Shown here: positions 1 through 11,163 of the stretch, in pieces
Numbering within the stretch: position 1 is the first letter of the stretch
Layout of the letters: the number at the start of each line of letters is the position of its first letter
NCBI RefSeq assembly: GCF_954871325.1
Contig: NC_088775.1
Span: forward strand, 10,393,561 to 10,457,560
DNA from: Gordionus sp. m RMFG-2023
Lineage: Eukaryota; Nematomorpha; Gordioida; Chordodea; Parachordodidae
Length of the DNA stretch: 64,000 nt
Reading direction: 5' to 3'
Program-made: the position numbers and the translations under genes
The notes under the pieces: model-generated
The model's database searches: none
What the model saw: only the letters and a program-made list of their open reading frames with translations
What the model was told of the DNA's origin: nothing

Positions 1-503
1 TTTTCATGAAGTGGTTTTAAATATTGAGTGGTAAAAAAAAGGATCTTTTAAATTCCCTATTATTTATTAAATATTTATTTAGTGTAAAATCATTATATTA
101 TTTAATATTACTTTAAAAATATACATAATTTTTAACTTTACCAGATAAGGAAAGGAATGTGTTGTAAGTGGTTTAGCAAAATCTGCCCTATGAATTTCAG
201 ATAATTTTCCCCAAGAATTATATTTTAAATGTGAATTTTTTCGAATAGTAAAAAAGATTATAATAATATATAAAAAAATTCTTGGCTAAGAGAAATTACT
301 GAAAATACTTTAATACGATTCTAACCATAATTAGGCTTTACAAAAAAAATTAAAAGGGCGCATGAAATGATTTAATTTTTATTAAAAAAAGCAATGAAAC
401 ATAACTCTTAATTTTATAAACCCCGGTGACATGTGCTGTACTTTGAAAATAGTAACTATAATACTGTTAATATAATTTAAATATAAGGCATCTGACGATT
501 TAC
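1..503. other. AT-rich non-coding stretch
   Basis: I see no coding signal or recognisable repeat here. On the minus strand it lies 3' of the candidate exon at 504-682 and is probably intron or intergenic sequence of that gene. Confidence 0.4.
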
Positions 504-682
504 CTCTGCTTGACTCATTTCTAACTGGTAGTTCGTCTTATTACTAAATAGCTTGCCTATTAAATTCCTACTGTGCCCTTCAAAAAGAGTATTCTCCTGC
601 GAAACCTCCTCTGAAGTTTCTCTATGGTAGGAGGATTGAATTCTTTCCTTGACCCCATCTAGAGTGTTGTCCAGTGGTATAT
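504..682 (-). CDS. Candidate internal exon of an unidentified minus-strand gene
   Basis: On the minus strand this is an open, comparatively GC-rich stretch bounded by an AG acceptor (after TTTAGAG) and a GTAAAT donor. It encodes about 60 polar residues beginning IPLDNTLDGV and ending QLEMSQAE, with no recognised motif. Used as a phase-1 exon of 179 nt it would continue the frame left by the exon at 3527-3701 and end in phase 0. An alternative acceptor two bases earlier would change the phase. Product unknown. The 2.8-kb gap to the previous exon may hide further exons; a weak open stretch ending at a GTAAGA donor near 1190-1236 is one possibility. It could still be a chance open frame. Confidence 0.4.
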
Positions 683-2235
683 CTCTAAATTGATGTGTAA
701 GTTTAAACGATAATATTAGTATTATTACCTGAAAAAACATCCCGATCTGTAAATGTTGTAGGTAGTCACCCCATATATATTATTCGATTCACCAATCAAT
801 TCACAGGCATCGTTAAAATCAATAAAAGTTGCTAAAAAAGATGGATATATATATCATAAAAAAGGGTTAGAATATAGATCAAGAGAAAGTTGTTTTTTAA
901 ACACTTCCAAATTTCTTTCTTTAATTTATTAAGATTATCCTCAAAAAAAATTTGTTGAAAAGTTATATTTTTAATAAATTATTGTTTACGAAAAGGATAT
1001 TAGTTTTGAACGCAACAAATAAAAAAAGGATTAATAACTAGGATAACTAAACAAATGAGTGGCAAAACTTGAAATTTTATTTATTTTTTTTAAAAAAATT
1101 AAAAAGGATTCTTCTTTAAATAGATGAATTTTAATATTTATTTGTTTCATAAAGATGAGGACCGAACTTGTGGTAAACTCCGCTCTTACATATTGCGTAT
1201 TCCTAGGGTAAACAATATTGATTACTAAACCACACACTTTTTCGTCGGAGAGTGATAGAGGCACATTGGTTTATTTTTTGTTCTAACCCTTAATTAGTTG
1301 CATATTTACCAATCTGGAAAGGTATAAACATATGCTTAACCCTTTAATTATGAGATATGCAAGAATAACTAGTTAATATGGTTATTATTTAACCAATAAT
1401 ATGAGGGATTGTACTATATATTGTTGTTTTAAGAATAGTGGTTTTAATGAATATAAATTTACTGGTTGATAATGTCATCACACATAATATATTAAATCAT
1501 GAATAAGTTTTTAAAAAAAAAGATTTTTTAATAATTTTTTGGATTTTTTTTTAAATTTTTGTATAGAAATTTTTTTATTCATTACTAACTATAAAAAAAG
1601 CTTTTTTTTTGCTGAATTCACAATTAAATAATAACTCAAAATGGCTGTGGACTAGCACACCTTCAGCAGTGCGTCACTAGCCTTTATCAACTCAGGTGGC
1701 TTAATTAAGAAAAATTATGGTGGTTTTTCACCCTCTCTCCATTTTGCCATTTTCCCCGAGTTTCGCCGGGTTACTTTTCCTGGCTGCTGAGAGCATTTGT
1801 AGATGGACAATAATGCGCATCTTTTGTTGCTTCTTTTACCCAAATCTTTCACATTCTAAAAGTCAGACTCTACCTCTTCTCTTCTTTCACTACCTACTTC
1901 TAAATAATTTTAATGACTATATTTTAAATTTACTTTGTTGATTAGCATATTGTGGTTTATTATTATTTAAAGGTATAGTTGAAGGTCAAGTTTTTATATA
2001 CACCTTTTATTCTTAGAATTTCGTTTTTGGGTGAGACTTTTTCGATTTAGTGGTAAATTTGTTAATAGAATTGATTAGGGATTCGAAAAATAACACATCA
2101 AAATAAAATTGCATTTTACTTTTAAATAAAATATACATGAATATATTTATTTTAATTTAATTGGAATTGATAATATATAATTCGTCATTATAAAATTAGT
2201 AAAATTTAAATAGAAAAAAAATTAAATAATTAAAA
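683..2235. other. AT-rich putative intron with a dispersed-repeat fragment
   Basis: Mostly low-complexity A+T. Positions about 1662-1745 contain a GC-richer motif, with 'CACTAGCCTTTATCAACTCA' at its core, that recurs with changes near 23994-24060 next to a GGGGGCTC-type terminus. It therefore looks like the end of a dispersed DNA-transposon family rather than a gene. The open frame at 1717-1941 lies in this fragment and is not supported as coding. Confidence 0.35.
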
Positions 2236-2500
2236 ATCTCATTTAGGAGGCTATTCATATTTTTAAAGGGGGCTCGAGTTAGCATTAAAAAAATTCAATT
2301 TGAATTACGGATAAGGAATTTATTTGGTACAATAAAATATTTATGTAATTATAAAAAATTAATATTTATTGATACTAAAAACCTTCCAGCAATGCTAATT
2401 CCTCGTTCAGAAAAAGCACTGGTTGCTGGAATTGCTAATATTTTTCTAGCTAATCTTGATAGCCATGATAAATCTTTTTCTTGTTGTTTCCATCAAAGTA
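2236..2500 (-). mobile_element. hAT transposon remnant (terminus plus transposase C-terminus)
   Basis: Minus-strand translation of about 2359-2492 gives the hAT dimerisation signature: W-K-Q-Q-E, LSRLARKILAIPATSAFSER and SIAGR. This matches the family pattern 'LA..iLaIPaTS..SER.FS.aG'. Nearby, 2236-2283 read in reverse matches the GC-rich terminus at 24650-24700 (motif GCTCGAGCCCCCT followed by GAATAGCC). The two pieces thus probably belong to one decayed hAT element. The rest of the transposase is not visible. It lies in the putative intron of the minus-strand host gene. Confidence 0.65.
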
Positions 2501-2989
2501 GGATATCCGTTTGCAGTATCAAGTGAGATATTTAAATAAAAAGTGAAACCATTAATAATATAAAAAAAAGCAATTTAAATTAATTGTTTATAAATTGTAA
2601 ACTTTTTAAATTAGGTAGCCTAAAATCTTGCTAAATTATACAAAAACTCGTTTAAGATTTTAATATTTTGTTATAACGTTGGGCAATGCTCCCCTCTCTA
2701 ACAGCCACATATTCTCATCTGTTAATGATATCTATTTAAAATATTGCATTTATAAAATAATTTTTAATTAAATTCTCTTTGCCTTGGGGGAAAAGGGTAA
2801 AATCAGATTTTTAGACGCGTTACTGTTATATTCTTACATGGAAACCAAATCCAACATGTTTTAGATATATTTATTACTTATAATTAATTTCTTCCTACAA
2901 CATCCTCATTATCGATTTGGTATTAAAAATGTTTAATTTTCAGGGAGCATATTTTTTTAAATGTTTACATGATCATATAAAAAGTTGTA

Positions 2990-3146
2990 AATTTTTTAAC
3001 CCGCCCGCTCTCCCACCCACAGTTTAAATATTTTCTAACCACCCAACCCGCCCGAAAAAATTTTTACCAGCTCGCCCACCCTCACTTTAATGGGAAGGCG
3101 TGGGCGAGCGCGCTAAAACCCGCCCAATGTAGACATGTTTGAGCTC
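2990..3146. repeat. Dispersed repeat with GCCC-rich subterminal motifs
   Basis: An island of repeated CCCGCCC / GCTCGCCC motifs ending in a 'TAAAACCCGCCCAATGTAGA' block. Almost the same block closes the repeat at 50368-50792 (TAAAACCTGCCCAATGCAG), so both are copies of one family. Short GC-rich direct repeats inside a non-coding AT-rich unit are typical of non-autonomous hAT-type elements. I could not fix its ends or a target duplication. Confidence 0.45.
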
Positions 3147-3526
3147 CTTTGCCCTCCCTCCTAGTAGCATTACTGACGATAAATCATATATACTAATATT
3201 TTTAAAAAATTAAAAGTAGGAATTATATTCTTAAAAATTTTAAACGTTATTTATAAATGTCGTAAAAAATAAATTATGTTGGCAATGTTCGGTTTCAATT
3301 TCTAACGTTATATATTGGAAATAAATTTTAGCGGACTAAAGTGCCTCAATCTTCAAAATAAACCAATCTGTCCTAACGATTAGTTAAAATAACCATTTAA
3401 AATATCAAAAATTATTCAAAAGATCTCACTATGTATACACTTACTAATATTTAGATGTTCATCATAACATTCATTACCAATATAGTTTAAATTTTTGGTA
3501 AGAAAAAAAAAGCAAAATGGGTTTAC

Positions 3527-3701
3527 ATGTATATAAGCTTCGAAAAGTGTTCGAGCGAATCTTCAAATAAGTCGTGTTAATTTCACTATAAGATTCCTCG
3601 CTTGTATTAAGTTTTTTCATTCCCTTGCCTATTTTGAGCACATCAAATCCAGTGTAAAATTCCCTAACGTATAGTCTTTCATCTTCCATCAAAATGTTCA
3701 T
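3527..3701 (-). CDS. Candidate exon of an unidentified minus-strand gene
   Basis: A 175-nt minus-strand exon with acceptor TTATGCTAG and donor GTAAAC. It begins MNILMEDERLYVREFYTG and ends RSNTFRSLYT; the hydrophilic peptide shows no familiar domain. It starts in phase 0, matching the phase-0 end of the exon at 4170-4322, with a 468-nt intron between, and ends in phase 1. Good splice signals, phase agreement and GC above the surroundings support a real host exon. The product is unknown, and the leading ATG need not be a start codon. Confidence 0.55.
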
Positions 3702-4169
3702 CTAGCATAAGTTGAATAAAATGTTTGATAAAATTTGACATATAAAAGAATATTCAAAATAAATTGTGATAATTAAGTTCAGGACTATGGTTCTATTGGC
3801 ATATTTTTTATTTTTTATTAACTCACGTTTTTTTAAACTTGAAAGAGCTTATTTTGCCCTGTATTGTAGGTATAATATATACTACTTAGTACAGCATTTA
3901 TATATTTAGTATAGTTATATTCCAGCTTATATTTAAATATAATATTATACAAAATCAATGAGTTATCTCTTTAAAATATAGTATTTATTCAAAATTTTCA
4001 CTTCAAAAATGTCTGAGAATAGGTAGGGTATACATATTAATGGGATCTTCTTTTAAAAATTAAAGGGTACGCACAATAAACGATTCGAAGTTTAAAAAAA
4101 TGGATATTGCTCTGATTTTTCATTGATATAATTGTAAATTTTATGAAACTTAAATTAATTTATCTATAC

Positions 4170-4322
4170 CTGAGTAACTGCTTCAGGAAAGAGAGCGAAT
4201 TGGTAGCCAGAAAAGTCGTAACAATCTTTCGCGTCAGAATCAATATGAGTAGAACCTGATAAACATGCTGGTAAAACTTTCTTATCTAAGTTGCGGAAGG
4301 CCATGGCGTTACCTGGAATTAA
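4170..4322 (-). CDS. Candidate exon of an unidentified minus-strand gene
   Basis: A 153-nt (51-codon) minus-strand exon, phase 0 at both ends, with a poly-T tract and TTTTTTTTAG acceptor and a CAG|GTATAG donor. It encodes LIPGNAMAFRNLDKK, then two cysteines in an acidic stretch (one within AKDCYDFSGY), then FALFPEAVTQ. Base composition and codon balance are much less AT-biased than the flanks, and this is the most exon-like piece in the first 13 kb. The two cysteines hint at an extracellular or disulfide-bearing module, but that is inference. I do not recognise the family. Confidence 0.65.
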
Positions 4323-5760
4323 CTAAAAAAAATTGATTCAAACTTATTTCAAAATGACACTTAATTATATGATAAATTTATTTATATATAGAAACTTTGA
4401 GTTATCTAACTGTTAAATATAAATATTTTGGATGAAGCACTCTTAATTTTTTTTAAAAATTAATTAAGGGAATCCATACAACCTAGAAAATATGATATTT
4501 TTTTAGATTTCTACGTGTTTTATTTCAAATAAGCAAAATAAAAGCCTAAATAAAATGATATTTTTTGCAAGATTCCAAAATCACTTTTGGATCTAAATGC
4601 TATTTCCCAGATTGGAAATGATATACGAATGACATATTAGCATACTTTATACTGATGATCGATTCATTAAAATTTGTTTAAAAATTTACATATCGAAAGT
4701 TGTTGTAGACGTAATTTTATGGCTCCGTGTTGATAATGCCATTTATACGTTTATATTTATTTATTTATAAAAATAAATCATATTCTACATACATAGTAAA
4801 CTTTACATGGAGATTATACAAAATAGCGTCTACACTCTTAAAATCAATCGTTAAAAAATAATATATATCGGCTGAATAATATATTGTTATACAGCCATAT
4901 TTCAAAATTTTTCAGGAGAACTTTTCTAAAAATGTTTATTGTATTTTAGATACGATAAGATCACACCATAATAATGCAAATAAACGATTTTCTATATTAT
5001 ATTTTAGCATTTTTATTGTTGATATGAAAAAATACAGTTCTGAAAGGATTGATTTGTGAAAAAAATGCATTTTGCGAATAAGTGGATGGACATAGAGTAC
5101 TATAATACTCAGCCAGCGATATCTATTTATAAACTAGAGTCCTATCTACATCAATTTTTTGCGATCCGTTCTGAACAAAATTCTAAATATTTTTTTATCC
5201 CCCCAAACCAGCAATAAATTTCTTAAAGGAATTCTAGCCCAGTCAGAGAAAATTTGAAAAAGATAATTATCCGCATAATCCAGCTCAAATATTTTTAAGG
5301 ACGAAAAACATTAAACAGTTTATTTATAATATATATAACAAACAAAAATTGATTTATAAAATGGTTTGTCATAGAAATAGATAGCCATAAAGGAGAGATA
5401 TAGGAGCCTTATCACTGAGGAAAAAAATTAGGTAGAGATATAAAGAATGTCATGGCCGGTAAATTCGTACAAATAAAATTTAACGGGCCGGGGCTAACTT
5501 TTCGTAAAGTTTTTACTGGCCGACAAATTTTTTAAGAAACTATAAGGGGCCGGGTTTGGAAAATAATTTATCAAACCAAGCCATGCCGAACGAGCCGTAG
5601 CGGACCGGGTAGGGGTTTGCAGACCTCTATTTATAATAAATTATATAGATTTTGATATTAGTAAGGGTAATGAATGTTAAGTAGACTTATAAAAATGTAT
5701 TATATTAATTAGTAATTTATTTACAAAAAAAATATTTTAAAATAGAATACAAATATTTAC
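4323..5760. other. Putative intron of the minus-strand gene
   Basis: AT-rich sequence between the 51-codon exon and the candidate micro-exon at 5761-5785. Its only clear content is the GGCC-rich repeat at 5433-5629. Confidence 0.35.
5433..5629. repeat. Non-autonomous hAT-like element, CAGAGGTCTGCA-type ends
   Basis: The right end, GTTTGCAGACCTCTA, is the reverse complement of a TAGAGGTCTGCAAAC terminus, and the left end begins TAGAGATA. Inside are several GGCCGGG / GGGCCGGG direct repeats. Related termini occur at 45601, 50368 and 62196. No coding capacity and no convincing 8-bp duplication here, so the left border is approximate. Confidence 0.45.
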
Positions 5761-5785
5761 CTTGTTAACGAGTTCCCGCGACCTT
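5761..5785 (-). CDS. Candidate 25-nt micro-exon of the minus-strand gene
   Basis: On the minus strand a GC-rich 25-mer lies exactly between an AAATAG acceptor and a GTAAAT donor. Read in the one frame that ends in phase 0 it gives RSRELVNK, which joins the next exon (LIPGNAMAF) without a stop. Its GC content stands out sharply from more than a kilobase of A+T on each side. The short length means chance cannot be excluded. Confidence 0.35.
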
Positions 5786-8700
5786 CTATTTTTTTACAAA
5801 AATAAATATTATTACAGAATATAGAATATAATACAGGGCAGATCGAGGAATATCAAAATAGATTTTTTTTTTAAAAAAATCCTTATAAAATCTGTAGATA
5901 TTAATGAAAAATATTGACTAATATCTCAAAGAGTATCTGACTAATTTATCTCCAATTATATAATTAATATTCTATTTCTCTTTCAAGCCAGAATAAAAGA
6001 GGGTATTTCCGGATACCCATAAGAGGCTATAAAAAAATATTTTTATAGATTTATCATATATAAAATAAAATAAAAAGAAATACTATAAATCTGAAATTTT
6101 ATGATCTAATAAAAAATAATTAATTATGGAAAATACTAGTTAATTCTTATGATATGGCACATCTGATAGAATAGGGTTAAAGCTTTGATTCAATATATAA
6201 TTTATGTTCACGGTACACTTAAATTCATTACTAATTTTTATTCGACAAAAATACTATAAAAATGTCTTCTTATTTTATTTTGAAGTACAAAAATTCCCAT
6301 GGGTTGACGTAAGAAGTATCTGTTTATCTCTTAATATCCGTAAGAAGTATCTGCTTATCTCTTAATCATCTATCATCTGATTACATTTCAGACTTTAGAC
6401 TTGATTAATATTAAAAGGAATTGAGTTTTAAATTTACATATCCCTTGACTCTATTTTACCCTAAACTCCCCTATTTATTAAAATACATGTAAATAATGTA
6501 AATTACCTTTGGGCTATAAATTTGATTTTTGAATAAAAAAAATAAAATATAAACTAAATAAAGGAAGAAAGAAAAGTCCTATGATAGACATCACATTTTT
6601 TTCTAAATCGTTTTTTGGAAGTTTATAAAAAATCATTCGATTTCCAAATGATCGTTTTTTAAAAAAAACTATTAACATTATACTAACCAAATTTTTTATA
6701 AGGGAGGACGCTGGTTAAATTATAAATTTTATTAAGATAAGAACTTGAAACCAAAAAAGATATAAACCGGTAAATCTGGAAACTGGTATCCGAACCCGAA
6801 ATCCTTCTCTTCAAGGTTTTAAGAACCGGAAAAAGAAATCTAAACTGATTTTAACAACAGCAAAAAATGATTAAGAGGGTGCGTGATATTAATTCTTAGA
6901 TGCTTCAATTAATTTATTTTTGAAATAATTTATTTCATTGCTTAAAAAAAGGAGTTTAGAACCAGAACCTAGAGCCCTTGAAATCAGGTCCAATCTACAA
7001 ACCAGAACCATTTTGAAAATAATTTAAAAACCGGAAACAGATTATTCAGAACTGGAAACAGGTTTCAAACGTCCCCTATTCTTGGCGGAGCTTATCTTGA
7101 TCATCATAAAACTAATTAAGAACATTTTAAAATGATCTAAATCAAAAAATAATTTTAAATTTATTAATTGATTTGTTTCATTAATGTTACTTGCAAAAAA
7201 ATATTCTTCGAAATAAGAAACAAGATTTAAGTAAAATACCAAAAAAATATATAAATTAACAAATCATATCTATTTAATATAAAACCTTAAACAAATTAAA
7301 ATGAAGTGTCCTAGTTCAAAACCTGTTTAGCCAAAAGTAAGATAAACTGGAACACAGAGTAAAGGCTCAAAAGAAAAGTCTAATAATGAGTTAAACATCT
7401 AGGTTAGGTCCAAATTCAAATAGATAATTTTCTGCAATTTATACATTCACTTCCCATAAATATATAACCCAGCTTTCACAGTTAGCGCGCATTTAGGGCG
7501 ATAGGCATATTTTAGCCTACTTCGTGAATTCATGCTAATTGTGAATGTAGGGATAGACTTAAGTTAAAGAATTGAATCTCTTAATCATAATGTATATACC
7601 TTTTCCAGTCGCTAACATATATAGAATAGTTATTAAAATGAATATAAAGTGATTCATTTTTTTTTAAATATTATTTTTTTTGATATTTAAAATTTAGCAA
7701 TTTTTTAAAGATTTTTAATTTTTAAAAAAATGAAATAATATATAATGTTTTATAAAATATTTTTATTTAAATTCTGGATCTTAACTAAATATTTATATAT
7801 TGGAATCGTACATATTTACATAATATATCAAGAATACTGTTAATTTTTATAAAATTTAATATAAATAAAAATTTAAACTATAGTAAAACAATTATTTATT
7901 TTAAAACAAATTTGAATACGGACTTCTGGGATGGAAGGGTAGGGGGGGGGGGGGGGTGGATTGAATGGAGACTTTCCCCATTCACTGGAATCTTTCTTTA
8001 AATGAAAGGTAAAAAAATTTGTTTTTACAAATGAAATCATATTTATTTCTCAAATTATTATGAACATTCGAGCATATGTCATAGGATACTGAAATCTTTG
8101 GTCTTTAAATGGTTCGCAAATTAGGATTTACTATATAGTTAAGCACTAAACCTTTTCACCAGAATCACCCGTGAGTTACTCCACCATTTTTTAAAAAAAA
8201 AGAGAGATTATACTTGTCAGAGTTTGGAGCATACATTAATACTGTCATAATTATTCAAAATAACAAAATTTCAGACCAAGATCGAGACCATAAAATGACC
8301 TTTTGTGTATAATCCTAGCAGAACTTAATTTTAAAAACACCCGGATCGGGCCAAAACATTTCAGAAATGTACTGGACTGGAAAAACTCATTCTTAATTAA
8401 AATAATAAATAAAATAATGAGATAACATTTAGATTGGCAATCTTGAAGTTGAAGGGGGTTAAATTGGGGGAGAACCTCTTAGTTAAGATACAAAGTTAAT
8501 CAAAGTTATCATCCATTTTATCATTACAATTTTTTCTTTTTTTAGTCATTGGAAGGGGCTCAGCATTACATAGACTGAAGGAGGGGTAGAGAACTAGGCT
8601 CTGTTGAAAACTACCTCATTCTGTTGTATCTTGATTGACGTCAATCAATTAATTCTAGAACAAAAAATTGGCGTTTATGTTTGTAGATACAAAGAATAAA

Positions 8701-10541
8701 ATTTTTTAGGCTTTTAACCTTAAAAATAATTATCTAGTCATTGCTAAAACCTTTTGCTTATTGGGCATTGTGGGGATGGGGAAGCGACACATTTTTTAAA
8801 AAAGTGCATACTTCAATCATATTGATTATGTATTTCTTTTTCTAATACACCAATAGTATAATGTAGATTTGGTTATTTTTAGAAGGGGATTCGGTAATAA
8901 GCAGCTTAAAATAAAAATTAAGTAATATTTTTTGAAAAATAATTTTAGTAAAATATATTCTAAAAAAATGACTGGATTAGGGAATATTATGCGTAATTTA
9001 TGTAGTATTTCATACTTCTTTAATAATAATAATTTACTTTTAAATGCATGTGTACTGAAAAATAAATTAAGGGAGAGGGCCTAGAGAGCTAAGCCCCAAT
9101 TGTTCTCCTTTAGTTACGGCTCTGTGTATACATATAGGATTACGCCTTAGACATATATGTAATAATAAACAAATATATTTTTCTTTTAAATTAACCTAAT
9201 CAAAAAAAAAATTCCACCATTAGATACTATATGGTTAACTAATTATAATTTGTTATTAATTTATTTTTCTAAAGTTTTCTTGGGAACTCAATCATATTAC
9301 ATTCTAAATGTTTTTTTATCAATATATATATATATGTCGTATTGGGTTATGGAATTTGGGATGGAAATCTCTCAATTGCATATCATTTATTGAGGCATTT
9401 TTAAATTTAAAAATTTATGACTAGTAATGTATTCCCGCATATATAGAGTACTCATAATAGGATTTTTAGGCAATTTTGCCTTAAACTTTGGAACTAACTG
9501 CTAATTTATATAGTTATTATATATATTTTAAGTGTCTGAAAATTAGGGTGTGAGTGTGTGAGTTTTAAAATATATTTTCGGCTAAACTAGATTTTTGAAA
9601 TTTTAAAATCACCCTCTACAAATGATTCAAAATAGAGAGATTCTGAATTACCTGGAATTTCTTATCCCAATATGACATTTATTTATTCGTTTTTCTTTTA
9701 AATCTATGCCCCATTTCTAAAATTTCGCGATATTACATTGCTATTTAGAGTCTTTAGAGTTTTTAAATAAAGTTATCTTAATATCATATAAGGAAGACTG
9801 TGTCCAAAATATCAAAATTAAATTCATATAAACTTTCAAAACTTTAATGGAAATAAAAACATCTCCAAAACATAATACTATAAAATTTTATAAATTATTT
9901 TAAAATCTTAAAATTTGCAGAAGTTTTGAAACTTTTCAAATTTTTTTAAAAATGTTACAACCTAAATAAAATAAATTGATTATACAATAAACTTATAGTT
10001 AATGCCCAAACAGTAAGAACTATCATATATATACATATAGATGAATTCAATTTATTTATTTTTTTATTTGTATGCATATTTCTATTCTTGATCGATTGGA
10101 AGGAAATTGAACAAGGCAAATATTCGTAAACTCTGCATCAAACCTGATTTTACAAGTCTGATCCAAAGAATATTTTTAAAAAAAAAATTTATTCAGATCA
10201 AATGTCACTTTTAGATGAAATTAATCCAATTAAATTAATTTCTTAAAATATTATTTGTACAGAATTCTATTTTTGATCGATTAAAAGAAAGATTGTTAAC
10301 AAGACAAATATTTGTGAATACTTTATCAAATTGGATTTTACAGGCTCGTCCCGGAATTTTTTCTTCCTATAAATTAATTTGTTCAGTCCGATTTAAGATA
10401 TAATATATAATATAAAATATTTTGGGTATACTGATTTCCGCTTTAGTAAATTTTTTTTTAAAAAAAAAACATGTTCCTTTTTATCATAATTTTACGTCTC
10501 ACTTGGTGACGCTACATGGGTTTTAATTTAATCGTCAACAT
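5786..10541. other. Long AT-rich region with small repeats
   Basis: No gene supported. Contents: a tandem duplication of a ~29-bp unit (GTAAGAAGTATCTG, 6311-6370); scattered AACCGGAAC motifs at 6750-7070, as in the repeat near 56.2-56.5 kb; an inverted repeat TTCACAGTTAGC/GCTAATTGTGAA around 7475-7550; a poly-G tract near 7941-7957; an AT-rich repeat at 9775-9990 resembling 54.9-55.08 kb; and two diverged copies of a ~130-bp unit at 10075-10200 and 10255-10395. The short open frames here look random. Confidence 0.4.
10075..10400. repeat. Two diverged tandem copies of a ~130-bp unit
   Basis: Both halves start near TTGATCGATT, run through AAGG/AAGAC-AAATATT and reach a GATTTTACA motif. The copies (about 10085-10170 and 10265-10350) differ at many positions, so the duplication is not recent. 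Not coding. Confidence 0.4.
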
Positions 10542-10549
10542 GTTTCATT

Positions 10550-11155
10550 CAGGGACCCGGAGTGAACCGTAATGAACCGTTAAAACATTATAAATCGTTA
10601 TAAATATCTGAACCCTAACCGTAATCGAGCCGATATAATTATTTTTTGAAGGAGTATAAAGAACTTTTATAAAAACGATTAAACCGATTTAAACTAGTTC
10701 AGTTTTTATATTTTACAAATGAAAATAATTTGAGTATCCAGAATTATATACACTAGCTCTTATAGTACTGGCGGTTCCCGCAACACAAGTTTCTGTAGAA
10801 AGGGCTTTTACAGGGCTAAAATTTGTGTTATCGTTACAACGAACAAAAAGGAATTCATTTATATTAGAAAATATATTACTTATACGTTCAAATAATATAT
10901 TTAAAAATGAGTTAATTTGAATCTTATATATTTTTTCATAGATGCTTATAATAAAAATAAATTAGAAGATGGTGTTGCTTCAATAAAAAAAAAATTCTAA
11001 CCGTAATGAACCTTTATAAACCTTTATAATTAGCTGAACCGAACCGAACCTTTATAAATTTCTTCTTAAAAACCGTAATCAAAACGTAACCATTATAATT
11101 TTTTTTACATAATGAACCGTAACCAAACTGTTATAAATAACGGTTCGGGTCCCTG
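10550..11155 (+). mobile_element. Internally deleted hAT transposon with 8-bp target duplication
   Basis: The element starts CAGGGACCCG and ends CGGGTCCCTG, a 10-bp perfect terminal inverted repeat. It is flanked by GTTTCATT (10542-10549) and GTTTCATC (11156-11163), an 8-bp target duplication with one mismatch as expected for hAT. Subterminal regions carry many copies of AACCGTTATAA and AACCGTAATGAACC in both orientations, probable transposase-binding repeats. Between them only the C-terminal end of the transposase remains (10732-10920). The total of 606 bp against several kilobases for an autonomous hAT marks a deletion derivative. It lies in non-coding DNA, and the near-intact duplication suggests moderate age. 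Confidence 0.9.
10732..10920 (+). pseudogene. hAT transposase C-terminal fragment
   Basis: Open for 62 codons and ending in a natural stop. It reads EYPELYTLALIVLAVPATQ, then VSVERAFTGLKFVLS and ENILLIRSN. This is the hAT C-terminal dimerisation domain ('P.l...A...LavPatqVsvERaFS.lk...s..R..l....le..llir'). The catalytic core is absent, so the piece cannot be active alone. Its clean frame, in contrast to other hAT debris in this window, suggests the deletion derivative spread fairly recently. Confidence 0.85.
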
Positions 11156-11163
11156 GTTTCATC

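Noticed and set aside
7042-7242. 66-residue minus-strand open frame as an exon
   Set aside because: No splice pair, AT-driven composition, no motif.
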